Assembly (NCBI GenBank): GCA_945872825.1
Contig: CAMCBD010000019.1
Location: forward strand, 1-37,119
Length of the DNA stretch: 37,119 nt
Direction: 5' to 3'
Source: Nitrosomonas ureae
GTDB taxonomy: Bacteria > Pseudomonadota > Gammaproteobacteria > Burkholderiales > Nitrosomonadaceae
Shown: piece after piece, positions 17,925-26,113 of the stretch
Layout of the letters: every line of letters starts with the position of its first letter
Position numbering within the stretch: position 1 is the stretch's first letter
Made by a program: the position numbers and the translations under genes
The notes under the pieces: generated by a model
Databases searched by the model: none
The model's input: only the letters and a program-made list of their open reading frames with translations
What the model was told of the DNA's origin: nothing

Positions 17925-18854
17925 ATGAATATCCTGCCAGCAGAGCTTTCACCGGAAGAATATCAATTTGTTGTGGGGGCATTGCTACTGACCACCTTGA
18001 TCAGCTTTTACTTGTTTGTTCGAAATTGGAAGCGGCTGCGTATCATCGAGGATACGCCTGCCGCCAAACTACGTTCCGCGCACCAAGGTTACATTGAACT
18101 GGAAGGAAAAGGGCAGTTTGTTGATGATCAGCCGATTTACGCGCCACTTTCGAATCACCCGTGTTTCTGGTATCGCAGTCTGATCGAACAACAGGAATCG
18201 TTTACTGAGAATGGCCGTACGCAAACACGCTGGAATGTTGTTTACAAAAATAACAGTGATCACCGGTTTAAGCTGACAGATGGTGTAAGCAGTTGCTATG
18301 TGGATCCGGATGACGCGGAAGTCAACGGCAACGAGAAATTGATTTGGTATGGCAATACCGAATGGCCAACCCGGACTCAGATACTGGAAAGCCAATCGAT
18401 TGTGAGTGCGATGACAAACAACTACCGCTACAGTGAATGGTTGATACTGCCAGGACAGCCGCTGTATATATTGGGTCAATTCAGTACCTGGTCTGCGACG
18501 GCGCAGCAATCAGTCAAGGATGTGATGATCAATCTGATTAATGATTGGAAACAAGATCAGCCGGCGTTGCGAAACCGGTTTGATACCAACAAGGACGGCA
18601 AGATCGATCAGGAAGAATGGGAGTCCGCTCGCCAACTAGCACAATCAGAGGCGCAGAAAATCCATGATCAACTGGTTCTGGAGCCGGATACTAATATCAT
18701 TGCAAAACCGGGAAACGCAGCACAGCCATTTATTATCTCGGTATATCCGCAAGCCTTATTGGCGCAGAAATATCGTCGCAACGCCATCATGTCACTGGCA
18801 ACGTGTATTACATTAATCTGCACTATTGCTTGGTTAGTGCATGTGCATGGGTAA
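17925..18854 (+). CDS. GIDE-domain membrane protein with an EF-hand
   Basis: The 309-residue protein has an N-terminal membrane helix (about 14-33) and a GIDE-type domain (about 50-200, including GYIELEGKGQFVDDQPIYAP and HPCFWYRSLIEQ). One clear EF-hand calcium loop, DTNKDGKIDQEE, sits at residues 220-231, and a C-terminal membrane helix at about 288-307. The GIDE domain is shared with mitochondrial E3 ligase MUL1, but the RING domain is absent, so no ligase activity is implied. It probably forms a membrane module with the LemA protein encoded directly upstream; calcium binding is inferred from the loop. Confidence 0.85.
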   Translation: MNILPAELSPEEYQFVVGALLLTTLISFYLFVRNWKRLRIIEDTPAAKLRSAHQGYIELEGKGQFVDDQPIYAPLSNHPCFWYRSLIEQQESFTENGRTQTRWNVVYKNNSDHRFKLTDGVSSCYVDPDDAEVNGNEKLIWYGNTEWPTRTQILESQSIVSAMTNNYRYSEWLILPGQPLYILGQFSTWSATAQQSVKDVMINLINDWKQDQPALRNRFDTNKDGKIDQEEWESARQLAQSEAQKIHDQLVLEPDTNIIAKPGNAAQPFIISVYPQALLAQKYRRNAIMSLATCITLICTIAWLVHVHG

Positions 18855-18866
18855 TTCAGTTAACAG

Positions 18867-20357
18867 CTAGTGCCAGAACAATTTCGATCTTGCCAATCGC
18901 CGCCAGACAGAATTGGATAAATGCGCCTGCTGAGAGGCTTTCAATTCTAACGCGCCGCTGAGCCGGCCCAACTCGAAGCTGTGTGTGACGGATTTTTTGG
19001 GCAATGCGCGCAGTAATTGCACACCGACCCGCATGTCGTTTTCACGTCCTAGCTCATTCTGTAATGCCGACAAAGCGGTAATGAAATGGTGAGTGCGTTT
19101 TCCGTAGAGCGGCGCAAAAGCTTCTGCCGTGTAACGCATCTTCTTGGCGGCAATACGTGCCAAGTGGCGCTCGGAAGCATCCAGTCTGGCAAAGCCGTGG
19201 CAGCGTTTGCTTAGCTTTTGCCAGCATTTCTCAAGAACCCTCTCTGCCCAGGCCTTAGCATCTCCTGTTTCCACGCTGGATGGCGTAACCAGCAGACTGC
19301 GGCCGATGTCGAGTACAAGCCGGGTGAAAATGGGTTTGAGCAACAATGCTTGCGCCCGCTGGCGAGCGTGTGCAGCAGCGTCACGCATCAGAGCAAGTGT
19401 TGTGTCCTGAACCGGTGCATTTCCCGGTGATCCTCCCAGTGCCGCCAAGGTTTGAGATAGAGCCTCCTGTAAGAACACATCCCAGTCGCGCGCCGGATTG
19501 AGCGTATGCAACGATTCACGTAGTGGCTGATCCCAATCGGACGATTCCAAACCCAACGATGTTGCCAGCAGCACGCCGGTACGCAGGCGGCGCAATGCGA
19601 TGCGAAGTTGGTGCAGATATTCGATGTCGTGCGCATTTTCCAGAAAGCCGGGCAGGTTGCCGACCAATTGCACCAGTGCAGCTTGCATCGTTGCATTCCA
19701 AACCTCACCGGCAGATTGATGCTTGTGAATTACCGCGTGCGTTGCCTTGGTTGGCGCAGGAATCACCGCGCCGCTCAGGATATAGCCGCGTTCCGCTTTG
19801 CTGCGCGGTTCGATGTGGAGTGGGGCTTGTTCGAGTAATTGTGTTGCGACATCGAACAAAAATGTAGGTTCTCCGGATTTAAGCTCAATTTCCACTTCAC
19901 AAATATCCCGATACATTTCTCCCACATAGATTTTTCCGATATCGAGCGCGACTTCAGCTTGCGCGGCAGAATTGCCTATTTGCCAGGTAGTGCGTTCAAA
20001 CTCGGTCGTGAATACCGGCGCAATGCGCTTTAGCTTGATTCCAGTCAGTAAATCTAATGCTGTTCTTGGCAGCACAGAAAAATCCGGATGGTTGCCGTTG
20101 GTGATCGCCATTTCCCATTCCGGGCGGGTCGACAACGCGCCGACGGATTGTGCCTCGGCTTTCAATGTTTGAATCCACTGATTATCCACCCGGCGCACAC
20201 GCAACGCGATGCCGCGCTGCATCAGATCAAACTTGGGCGTGTCGAAATAAATGCTGAGCAGCGGGCGTTTTGTTGGCGTGATCTTGCTCAACAAGGGATG
20301 TTTCCGGATGCGCGCAGTGTGGCGCGGATGCAAGGCCAGTTTCAGTTCAATTTCCAT
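18867..20357 (-). CDS. CYTH-CHAD domain protein (polyphosphate-associated)
   Basis: The N-terminal CYTH domain starts with MEIELKLAL, the ExExK signature of triphosphate tunnel enzymes, and continues to about residue 190 with YFDTPKFDL and CEVEIELKSGEP. The C-terminal CHAD domain (about 215-490) is helical and rich in His, Arg and Lys (EYLHQLRIALRRLRTG, RIAAKKMRYTAEAF), as known for polyphosphate binding. The CYTH part probably hydrolyses inorganic tripolyphosphate. I start at 20357, with AAGGAAT just upstream; the frame extends 20 codons further but without a ribosome site. It follows a PPK2 gene by 52 bases, which supports a polyphosphate role. Confidence 0.88.
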   Translation of the reverse strand: MEIELKLALHPRHTARIRKHPLLSKITPTKRPLLSIYFDTPKFDLMQRGIALRVRRVDNQWIQTLKAEAQSVGALSTRPEWEMAITNGNHPDFSVLPRTALDLLTGIKLKRIAPVFTTEFERTTWQIGNSAAQAEVALDIGKIYVGEMYRDICEVEIELKSGEPTFLFDVATQLLEQAPLHIEPRSKAERGYILSGAVIPAPTKATHAVIHKHQSAGEVWNATMQAALVQLVGNLPGFLENAHDIEYLHQLRIALRRLRTGVLLATSLGLESSDWDQPLRESLHTLNPARDWDVFLQEALSQTLAALGGSPGNAPVQDTTLALMRDAAAHARQRAQALLLKPIFTRLVLDIGRSLLVTPSSVETGDAKAWAERVLEKCWQKLSKRCHGFARLDASERHLARIAAKKMRYTAEAFAPLYGKRTHHFITALSALQNELGRENDMRVGVQLLRALPKKSVTHSFELGRLSGALELKASQQAHLSNSVWRRLARSKLFWH

Positions 20358-20409
20358 ATCAATTCCTTGTCTAATGCCACTGTGTGCAGCAGTAGGGACA
20401 GATACTTTA

Positions 20410-21228
20410 CTATTCAATCTTTAACTTATCAAAATTGATTCCTGCCGGTGCAGAAGGTGTTTTCAGCTTCATATCTTCCAATGCGTTAACGATACGATCA
20501 GCGATAACCCAATTGCGATACCATTTGTGGTTAGCCGGTACGATATACCAGGGTGCTCGATTGGTACTCGTGGCGGCCATCATGGCCTCGAATGCATCCA
20601 AATAGTTTTTCCATAATTTGCGTTCTTCGAGATCCGCCTCGTTAAACTTCCAACGCTTTTCTGGATTAAAAATACGCTCCTCCAGTCGTTTTTTCTGCTC
20701 ATCCTTGGAGATATGCAGGAAAAACTTGAGAATCACTGTTCCGCTCTCGGACAATAATTCCTCGAATTCTTTGATCTGATTAAATCGTTGTTTCACCACT
20801 TTATCCGATATCAATCCATGCACACGGGTAATCAGTACATCTTCATAGTGCGAACGGTTGAAAATACCGATCTGGCCTTTGGCAGGTGCTTTCTGATGTA
20901 CGCGCCACAAGAAATCATGATCAAGTTCTTCCGGTGATGGCGTCTTGAAGGACACCACCTCGCAACCCTGCGGATTCACGCCGGACATCACATGCTTGAT
21001 CGTCCCGTCCTTGCCGCTGGTATCCATCCCCTGTAACACGATCAGTAACGACCGGTTACCGTTGGCATAAAGGCGTTCCTGCAGTTCCCCAAGTCTGTCG
21101 ATCAATTTTTCTGTGACAGCCTTAGCTTTTTCTTTGCTTTTGTCGGTCTTCTTGTAGTCACCAGTATCGTCAGCGTCGAAATGAGACAGGTTCAGCTTGC
21201 TCTCGGGTTTTACTTGATAGTTTTTCAT
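20410..21228 (-). CDS. ppk2: Polyphosphate kinase 2 (class III-like PPK2)
   Basis: PPK2 enzymes transfer phosphate from polyphosphate to nucleoside mono- or diphosphates. The 272-residue single-domain protein has Walker A QGMDTSGKDGT at about residues 66-76, then SFKTPSPEELDHDFLWRVHQ, Walker B-like GIFNRSHYEDVLITRVH, and a lid region with KKRLEERIFNPEKRWKF. The FNRSHYEDVL wording and length fit class III enzymes, which can use both AMP and ADP; that substrate range is inferred from family knowledge. It leads a two-gene unit with the CYTH-CHAD gene. Confidence 0.92.
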   Translation of the reverse strand: MKNYQVKPESKLNLSHFDADDTGDYKKTDKSKEKAKAVTEKLIDRLGELQERLYANGNRSLLIVLQGMDTSGKDGTIKHVMSGVNPQGCEVVSFKTPSPEELDHDFLWRVHQKAPAKGQIGIFNRSHYEDVLITRVHGLISDKVVKQRFNQIKEFEELLSESGTVILKFFLHISKDEQKKRLEERIFNPEKRWKFNEADLEERKLWKNYLDAFEAMMAATSTNRAPWYIVPANHKWYRNWVIADRIVNALEDMKLKTPSAPAGINFDKLKIE

Positions 21229-21354
21229 TGTGTAATAGTACTCCGGTTATTACCACACAGAATGACATATTGCGATTGACTGGAAGTATTGAAGCGCAGA
21301 AATCGGACTGTTTCTGGAATGCAGCTAAATCAAGTTATTGAGTCGGCCATTAGT

Positions 21355-21491
21355 AGGCCGTTAAAAAACTATCTGCGTTGCCACTGCGGTGTTAAAACAG
21401 ACTCAAAATGCTCATTTATTAAGCATAAACTGCGCTTTTTCGTCTGTTTTTGCCTTGCATCGGCTACCTCGAAAACGTTTTTCAACGGCCT
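21355..21491. repeat. 137-base foldback (MITE-like) element
   Basis: The ends are near-perfect inverted repeats: AGGCCGTTAAAAAAC (21355-21369) and GTTTTTCAACGGCCT (21477-21491), with one mismatch. Inner arms AAAACAGAC (21394-21402) and GTCTGTTTT (21442-21450) share the same centre near 21422, so the whole element can fold into one long stem. It encodes no protein. A non-autonomous mobile repeat is the likeliest reading. Confidence 0.65.
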
Positions 21492-21572
21492 GTTAAATAG
21501 TTTGAATAGAATATTCGCACTATCACTTTTGCCGCAATGAAGAACCGATAAGAAACTTCACTGAATATCGAC

Positions 21573-22172
21573 TCAAACAGTTTTACGCTTGGTGCGGCGT
21601 GCGAATATCGTCAGAACTCCGAGACCGGCCAACAATAATGCGTAGCTCTCAGGTTCCGGCACAGGGGACAACAATCCTCGTATTTCACCCCCTGGGAACA
21701 GAGTGGTGTGAATGTTCAGGTAGGCCATTCCCGCATCAAGACCCAATACCAGCGCGTTGAAAGCGGAACTGACAGTGCCGCCATTGTCAGTAATGAAGGA
21801 CGGGTTGTAGCTGGAGGCCAGCGACATGTCGAATGTATGGTCGTACGATCCAGCGGTCACGCCAAGCGGAAAACCGTCAAACGATGGAAGCTGGGTTGTG
21901 ACGCCGACGTTGGATCCGGGTGCCACACAGCAATGAATATGTGCTGCCGAAACGGTGCCGAATAGATCGCTGAAGCTGGTTTCAACCCGCATTGTTACCA
22001 GATCAAAGTCAACTGTGACAAGTACTGTGCCTGTTGCAGGCGAAGCGTTTGGTGGTACTTCGCTGCTTCCTAGCAGGGGAGCAGCATATTTTGCCTCATG
22101 TGCGGCAGCGGGTAACGCAGCACTGACGCTGATAAAAACAAGGATTCCGAAAAGTAATTTTTTTGGATTCAT
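21573..22172 (-). CDS. CHRD-domain protein with PEP-CTERM sorting signal
   Basis: The 199-residue protein has a signal peptide (MNPKKLLFGILVFISVSAAL to about residue 24). A CHRD domain covers about 28-165 (LLGSSEVPPNASPATGTVLV, SAAHIHCCVAPGSNVGV, YLNIHTTLFPGGEIRGLL). The C-terminal PEP-CTERM tripartite signal is VPEPESYALLLAGLGVL plus a basic end. It should be exported, processed by an exosortase, and delivered to the surface or extracellular matrix. A GGAGA ribosome site is seven bases from the ATG. The 5' leader holds a small hairpin (ACTCC/GGAGT arms) and a TATAAT box further upstream. Confidence 0.93.
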   Translation of the reverse strand: MNPKKLLFGILVFISVSAALPAAAHEAKYAAPLLGSSEVPPNASPATGTVLVTVDFDLVTMRVETSFSDLFGTVSAAHIHCCVAPGSNVGVTTQLPSFDGFPLGVTAGSYDHTFDMSLASSYNPSFITDNGGTVSSAFNALVLGLDAGMAYLNIHTTLFPGGEIRGLLSPVPEPESYALLLAGLGVLTIFARRTKRKTV

Positions 22173-22250
22173 GATGTTTGTCTCCAGATTATAAAATTAT
22201 AAGTACTCCTTTTTACAAGGGTAGGAGTAGTCGTTGATAGACATCTTAAT

Positions 22251-22256
22251 ATTATA
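22251..22256 (-). promoter_or_regulatory. Possible -10 box of the CHRD/PEP-CTERM gene
   Basis: On the minus strand the sequence reads TATAAT, about 80 bases before the start codon at 22172. No convincing -35 hexamer lies 16-18 bases upstream of it, so a helper activator or chance is possible. No -24/-12 sigma-54 motif was recognised in this leader. Confidence 0.3.
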
Positions 22257-22381
22257 AATCATATAGTTACAGAAACTTGACGCCTACCGAATAAACTATA
22301 CGCTATGTAAATCTGGATGTCGATAAGCTGCAGAAAATCAGGGGAGTAAATGCGATGTTAGGAAGTTTAAGTTGGAAAATA

Positions 22382-23437
22382 CTATGCCGTCGTATCGATT
22401 TTTGTGTAAACACCCATCCATGCAATGCCATCATTGCCGATGGTGCCGCGGTACATGCCGCTGGTATTGAAACGCATGGCATAATTGCCGCGCTTATCCA
22501 GTACGATCAAGCCACCGTCACCCCCGATGGCGGCGATTTCTGCCAGTGTGTTATCGGCCGCTTCGGCAATCGGAATGTGCTGTAGCCTAACTTGCACTGC
22601 AGTATTGAAAGCTGCTGCCGTGCGGATGAACATTTCTCCAGTGCCGGTTGCGGATACCGCAACAGAGCGATTGTCCGCGTAAGTTCCAGCGCCGATGATC
22701 GAAGAATCTCCCACGCGGCCGTAGCGTTTGTTCGTGAGCCCACCGGTCGATGTGCCGGCGGCGAGATTACCGTAGCGATCCAGCGCCACCGCACCGACGG
22801 TTCCATGTTTTTCATCCACGCCTGGCAGCGGTGTGCCGGGATCAGAATCGTGGTCACGCAGTATGCTTTCTTTTGCGAGGGCTTTTTGCAATTGATCCCA
22901 GCGGTGTTGCGTGTAAAAATAGGAAGGGTCGACAATTTCCAAACCCTGTTCGGCAGCAAATGCTTCGGCACCCTGGCCGATGAGCATCACATGCGCGCTT
23001 TTTGTCATCACAGCGTGCGCGGCGCGGATTGGATTGCGGATTGTTGTGACACCGGCAACGGCACCTGCCATACGTGTGGCGCCATCCATAATTGACGCTT
23101 CCAGCTCATTGCGGCCAGCATGACTGAAAACCGCGCCTTTGCCCGCATTAAACAAAGGTGAATCTTCCATCACCACGATGGCCGCAATGACAGCATCCAT
23201 ACTGCTGCCGCCTCCTGCAAGCACGGTATGGCCAGCAATCAACGATTGCGCAAGTGCGTGCCTATAAGCTTGCTCACGTTCTGCAGTCAGTTTGTTGCGC
23301 GAGATAGCCCCGGCACCACCGTGGATCACCAGCCGGATGGGCGAATTATCTGCCATAGCTATTCCCGTTTGTAATGTCATGAGCAGCGGAATTAAAGAGG
23401 AGTCTGTGAAGCCAGTAATGATTGGCCGTCTATTCAA
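22382..23437 (-). CDS. iaaA: Isoaspartyl peptidase / L-asparaginase (Ntn-hydrolase)
   Basis: This plant-type asparaginase precursor cleaves itself before a Thr that then acts as the N-terminal nucleophile. The self-cleavage signature KHGTVGAVALD places that Thr at residue 213. Other family marks are LVIHGGAGAI near the N-terminus, VMEDSPLFNAGKGAVF and GDSSIIGAGTYA with STGGLTNKRYGRVGD. It hydrolyses beta-aspartyl dipeptides and asparagine. The longest frame begins at a TTG without a ribosome site. Its first 29 residues look like a weak signal peptide ending AMA. The ATG at 23356 (MADNSPIRLV), with GGGAA upstream, is the alternative cytoplasmic start. The location is therefore open. Confidence 0.88.
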   Translation of the reverse strand: MNRRPIITGFTDSSLIPLLMTLQTGIAMADNSPIRLVIHGGAGAISRNKLTAEREQAYRHALAQSLIAGHTVLAGGGSSMDAVIAAIVVMEDSPLFNAGKGAVFSHAGRNELEASIMDGATRMAGAVAGVTTIRNPIRAAHAVMTKSAHVMLIGQGAEAFAAEQGLEIVDPSYFYTQHRWDQLQKALAKESILRDHDSDPGTPLPGVDEKHGTVGAVALDRYGNLAAGTSTGGLTNKRYGRVGDSSIIGAGTYADNRSVAVSATGTGEMFIRTAAAFNTAVQVRLQHIPIAEAADNTLAEIAAIGGDGGLIVLDKRGNYAMRFNTSGMYRGTIGNDGIAWMGVYTKIDTTA

Positions 23438-23546
23438 TTAATTTTTCGTGTCTTCCTAAATTGCAGCGCCTGCAGTGCTGGCATTAGCGAAATCTGGACA
23501 TATTGACCATCTCCACCACCCGAGAAGCCGCCATCAGGCGCACAAA

Positions 23547-23825
23547 TCATATTGCCGGTTCTGTTATGAAGCTATCGATTATTTGCATAAGCCATAAAGG
23601 GTGGAAGTTTTCTCCATAGCCTTCGACAACAAATGTATTCTCGGATGGAGTCAATCTTAGATGCGCCCAAATCTTTTTATCACCGATTGTTACACAAGGG
23701 ATATGCACAACATTGTTGGTCATGTCGTAACGTGCGGAACATTGTTCCTCCGAAAAAGTTTTTGTCGTGGAAAAAACAAATAGCATGATGCCTGCGATCA
23801 GCCATAGCCCGTATTTTCTCGACAT
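23547..23825 (-). CDS. Small secreted protein of unknown function, possibly frameshifted
   Basis: The 92-residue product starts with a signal peptide (MSRKYGLWLIAGIMLFVFST, cleavage near residue 25). A short beta-rich mature part with two Cys residues follows: CSARYDMTNNVVHIPCVTIG. The ATG has AAAGGA six bases upstream. I do not recognise the family. The frame stops at 23547, but another frame on the same strand stays open from 23571 to 23434. That frame encodes a coding-like Gly-rich segment (NMICAPDGGFSGGGDGQYVQ), so the true protein may be longer and broken by a one-base change near 23571. Confidence 0.6.
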   Translation of the reverse strand: MSRKYGLWLIAGIMLFVFSTTKTFSEEQCSARYDMTNNVVHIPCVTIGDKKIWAHLRLTPSENTFVVEGYGENFHPLWLMQIIDSFITEPAI

Positions 23826-23880
23826 TTCGTATCCTTGCTTTGCTGATAAATAGCATGAAAAATAAATCTACCTGAATATC

Positions 23881-23886
23881 ATTATA
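23881..23886 (-). promoter_or_regulatory. Possible -10 box of the small secreted protein gene
   Basis: A minus-strand TATAAT lies about 56 bases before the start codon at 23825. A good -35 hexamer is not visible at the usual distance, so this is a tentative call. Confidence 0.3.
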
Positions 23887-24047
23887 AAAGTTTCTTTTCT
23901 CAGAAAACAGATAGCAGTTACACTGCGCGATGCAGCCTTGAGAATAATGAGAGCACCGGGCAGTGTCCTTGCGATTCAACCGCAATAAACCGAGCGGAAC
24001 CGGCAGCTTGATATTGCCAAAACCATATACAAGGATAGGATGGAAAG

Positions 24048-24080
24048 CTTAGACCTCTTCCCGAGGAATCTAAGGTTTTT
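24048..24080 (+). terminator. Rho-independent terminator hairpin without an upstream gene
   Basis: CTTAGACCTC (24048-24057) pairs with GAGG plus TCTAAG (24063-24066 and 24069-24074), with a five-base loop and a two-base bulge, then GTTTTT. This has the form of an intrinsic terminator on the plus strand. No plus-strand protein gene lies upstream between 23826 and 24048, so it would end a small RNA or a leader of the gene at 24161. Confidence 0.6.
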
Positions 24081-24160
24081 CCCGGTTACTGGATAGCTCT
24101 GGCAGAAATTTCCGCATCCCAAAGTTTGAAACCCTACAGCGCACAGGAGGTACGTGATCA

Positions 24161-25018
24161 ATGAAGTTCAGTTATAAATTGCAGCAGATGGCGGTATTTA
24201 TCGAATTTCTGGCCGGTGCAGGATTAGCAATTTTCTTCCACTTGGTGTTGCACAATGAAATGGCGTCCTACCTGATTTTTGGTGTCGGAGTGCTTTTGTC
24301 ATTGGCTACCTATCTGCTTCGGGAAGACATAGAAAAGACCCGCACTGAATTGACCGACCTTTACCACCAAGCCCACGAAGTAACCTACGCTATCAGCCGG
24401 GTTACCGATGCCGAATGTCAGGCAAAGGCTCAAGAACTATTGGCTAATACGATGCGCACCATTACCATGTTGCAGAATGGATTTATTCCGCTGGATGAAA
24501 CCGAATTCTACCTGGATGGCGCAAAATGTAGTGATGCGGCCATTCTGCGCATCAGAGCTGTCGATCCGGTAACTTTCGGCTGGCTGGCTCGCGCGACACT
24601 GGTGAATTTCTACCAGAGCAACTTGCGGGCTCTAGAACGGAAGGTCAATATCACACGGATTTTTGTTATGCATCGGGAAGAATTTGTTGAGCCGGAGTTT
24701 CAGAAGATCATGATGGCCCAACTGAAAGACGGGGTCGATATTCGAGTAGCTTTTCGGGATGAGTTCCCTGGAGCTAATGCCGTGAGTGATAGGGATACGA
24801 ATATCCCATGGGATTTTGCGGTGTATGACGAACAGGTTGCAACTGAAGTTTTTCCCCATGCTGGCAAATACTATGGCCGCAAGACCAGTCAACCAGCCGA
24901 GGTGGAGAAATATCTGCACTACTACCAACTGGTTGAGCACAACGCGCATACTGTGATGATTGAAGGGGAGCAGGTAACGCTGGCTAGCGATGTTATAGCC
25001 ATCACTCAGCAAAAATAA
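24161..25018 (+). CDS. Membrane-anchored protein of unknown function
   Basis: The 285-residue protein has two adjacent N-terminal membrane helices (about residues 10-28 and 34-52). A charged helix follows (EDIEKTRTELTDLYHQAHEV), then a soluble C-terminal domain of about 180 residues. That domain contains NFYQSNLRALERKVNITRIFV, FQKIMMAQLKDGVDIRVAF and an end segment HAGKYYGRKTSQPAEVEKYL. The pattern of strand-then-Gly-Val-Asp-Ile-Arg-Val resembles PLD-like or Rossmann-like sensor domains attached to small membrane modules. I cannot name a family. Translation is well supported by AGGAGGT about 10 bases before the ATG. A terminator-like hairpin lies in its leader. Confidence 0.7.
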   Translation: MKFSYKLQQMAVFIEFLAGAGLAIFFHLVLHNEMASYLIFGVGVLLSLATYLLREDIEKTRTELTDLYHQAHEVTYAISRVTDAECQAKAQELLANTMRTITMLQNGFIPLDETEFYLDGAKCSDAAILRIRAVDPVTFGWLARATLVNFYQSNLRALERKVNITRIFVMHREEFVEPEFQKIMMAQLKDGVDIRVAFRDEFPGANAVSDRDTNIPWDFAVYDEQVATEVFPHAGKYYGRKTSQPAEVEKYLHYYQLVEHNAHTVMIEGEQVTLASDVIAITQQK

Positions 25019-25155
25019 TATTCCGGCTATTACCTTGCTGTATGCTATGGCGGGGTTGACCCGTAGCATTAGTATGCGAAAACTAAATCTCACTTTTATT
25101 CTTCATTCTGCTTTATTAAATTTCAGTATGTCTGATAAATCAATCTGATCATTTC

Positions 25156-26066
25156 ATGTTAGAACTTCTCTACAGTCTCGCGTTTCGCCCCTATGTAACC
25201 CTATTCCTGCTGGCTTTTCTGATTCTGAGCTGGGTCGAGCAGGGGATGCTACGTACTTTTATCTGGCTGGTTACGGGCTATCTGGTTGCGCTTGCCGCCG
25301 AGTGGGGAAGCATTAATCACGGCATCCCGTTTGGCTACTATGCGTACCATTACGAAGCGCTGGAAAACGACTTGGTCGTCTTCGGTGTCCCGTTCTTTGA
25401 TTCACTGTCGTTTGTTTTCCTTAGTTACGTGAGTTTTTCGTTCGCACAATTCTTCCTGTCTCCGCACTGGCATCGCGGGTTTAACGTGCAACGCGTAACG
25501 CCACGCGATCTTCGTAACAGCGGCACCATGCTGTTCGTTGGCGCATTTTTCATGATGGTACTGGACTTGATCACTGATCCCGTTGCACATCTGGGTAAGC
25601 ACTGGTTTCTGGGCGATATTTACCACTATCCTGAGCCTGGCTGGCACTTTGACGTTATGCTGGCTGGTTCGTCGTCGGGTGGGTGATCATCTTCATCAAT
25701 CAGCGGATCGATGTGGCACTGGCTAAGCGTGAACCGTTTGGCAACAAACCGTTACAACTACGCTATGTGCCCGGCAAGGGATTGTTCGCGCCATTGTTCT
25801 GGTTCGGCATTGCCATCTTTATGCTGGGAATGACAGCCTGGTTGGGTTGGGGTTATGATCTTGCGCAGGTGCCAATCGCAGAGCGCGAAGCTTTTGTAGC
25901 TGAGACACGTAAGCTGTTTATTGCCGGCACTTTTATCATTGCACCGATTGCCGTGCTTGCCTGGGCGCACCTGACGCGGCGTGGCGGCCAGCCTTCACCC
26001 GAGCAATTGAGCGTGTGGCTGAAGGATTATCCCAATACCAAGCTGAAGGCGCGTTTGGATACTTAG
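25156..26066 (+). pseudogene. Carotenoid biosynthesis protein (CruF/DUF422 family), frameshifted
   Basis: Two adjacent frames encode the two halves of one multi-helix membrane protein. 25156-25686 contains GYLVALAAEWGSINHGIPFG, YYAYHYEALENDLVVFGVPF and LDLITDPVAHLGKHW. 25683-26066 contains VIIFINQRIDVALAKREPFG and the C-terminal helices. This is the Caroten_synth family, which includes the CruF hydratase. Restoring one base near 25668, in a GGTTC run, joins them smoothly as LAGFVVGWVIIFINQRI. The break is therefore a one-base deletion or a sequencing error. The second half begins with GTG overlapping the TGA (GTGA), so reinitiation yielding a split protein is also possible. Confidence 0.8.
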
Positions 26067-26113
26067 TTCTGTTAGTCAGCATACCAATCGAACTGAAACA
26101 AACAATGGGAATC

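Noticed and set aside
21289-21540. Plus-strand 83-codon frame between ppk2 and the CHRD gene
   Set aside because: It runs through the foldback repeat and has no ribosome site or family similarity.
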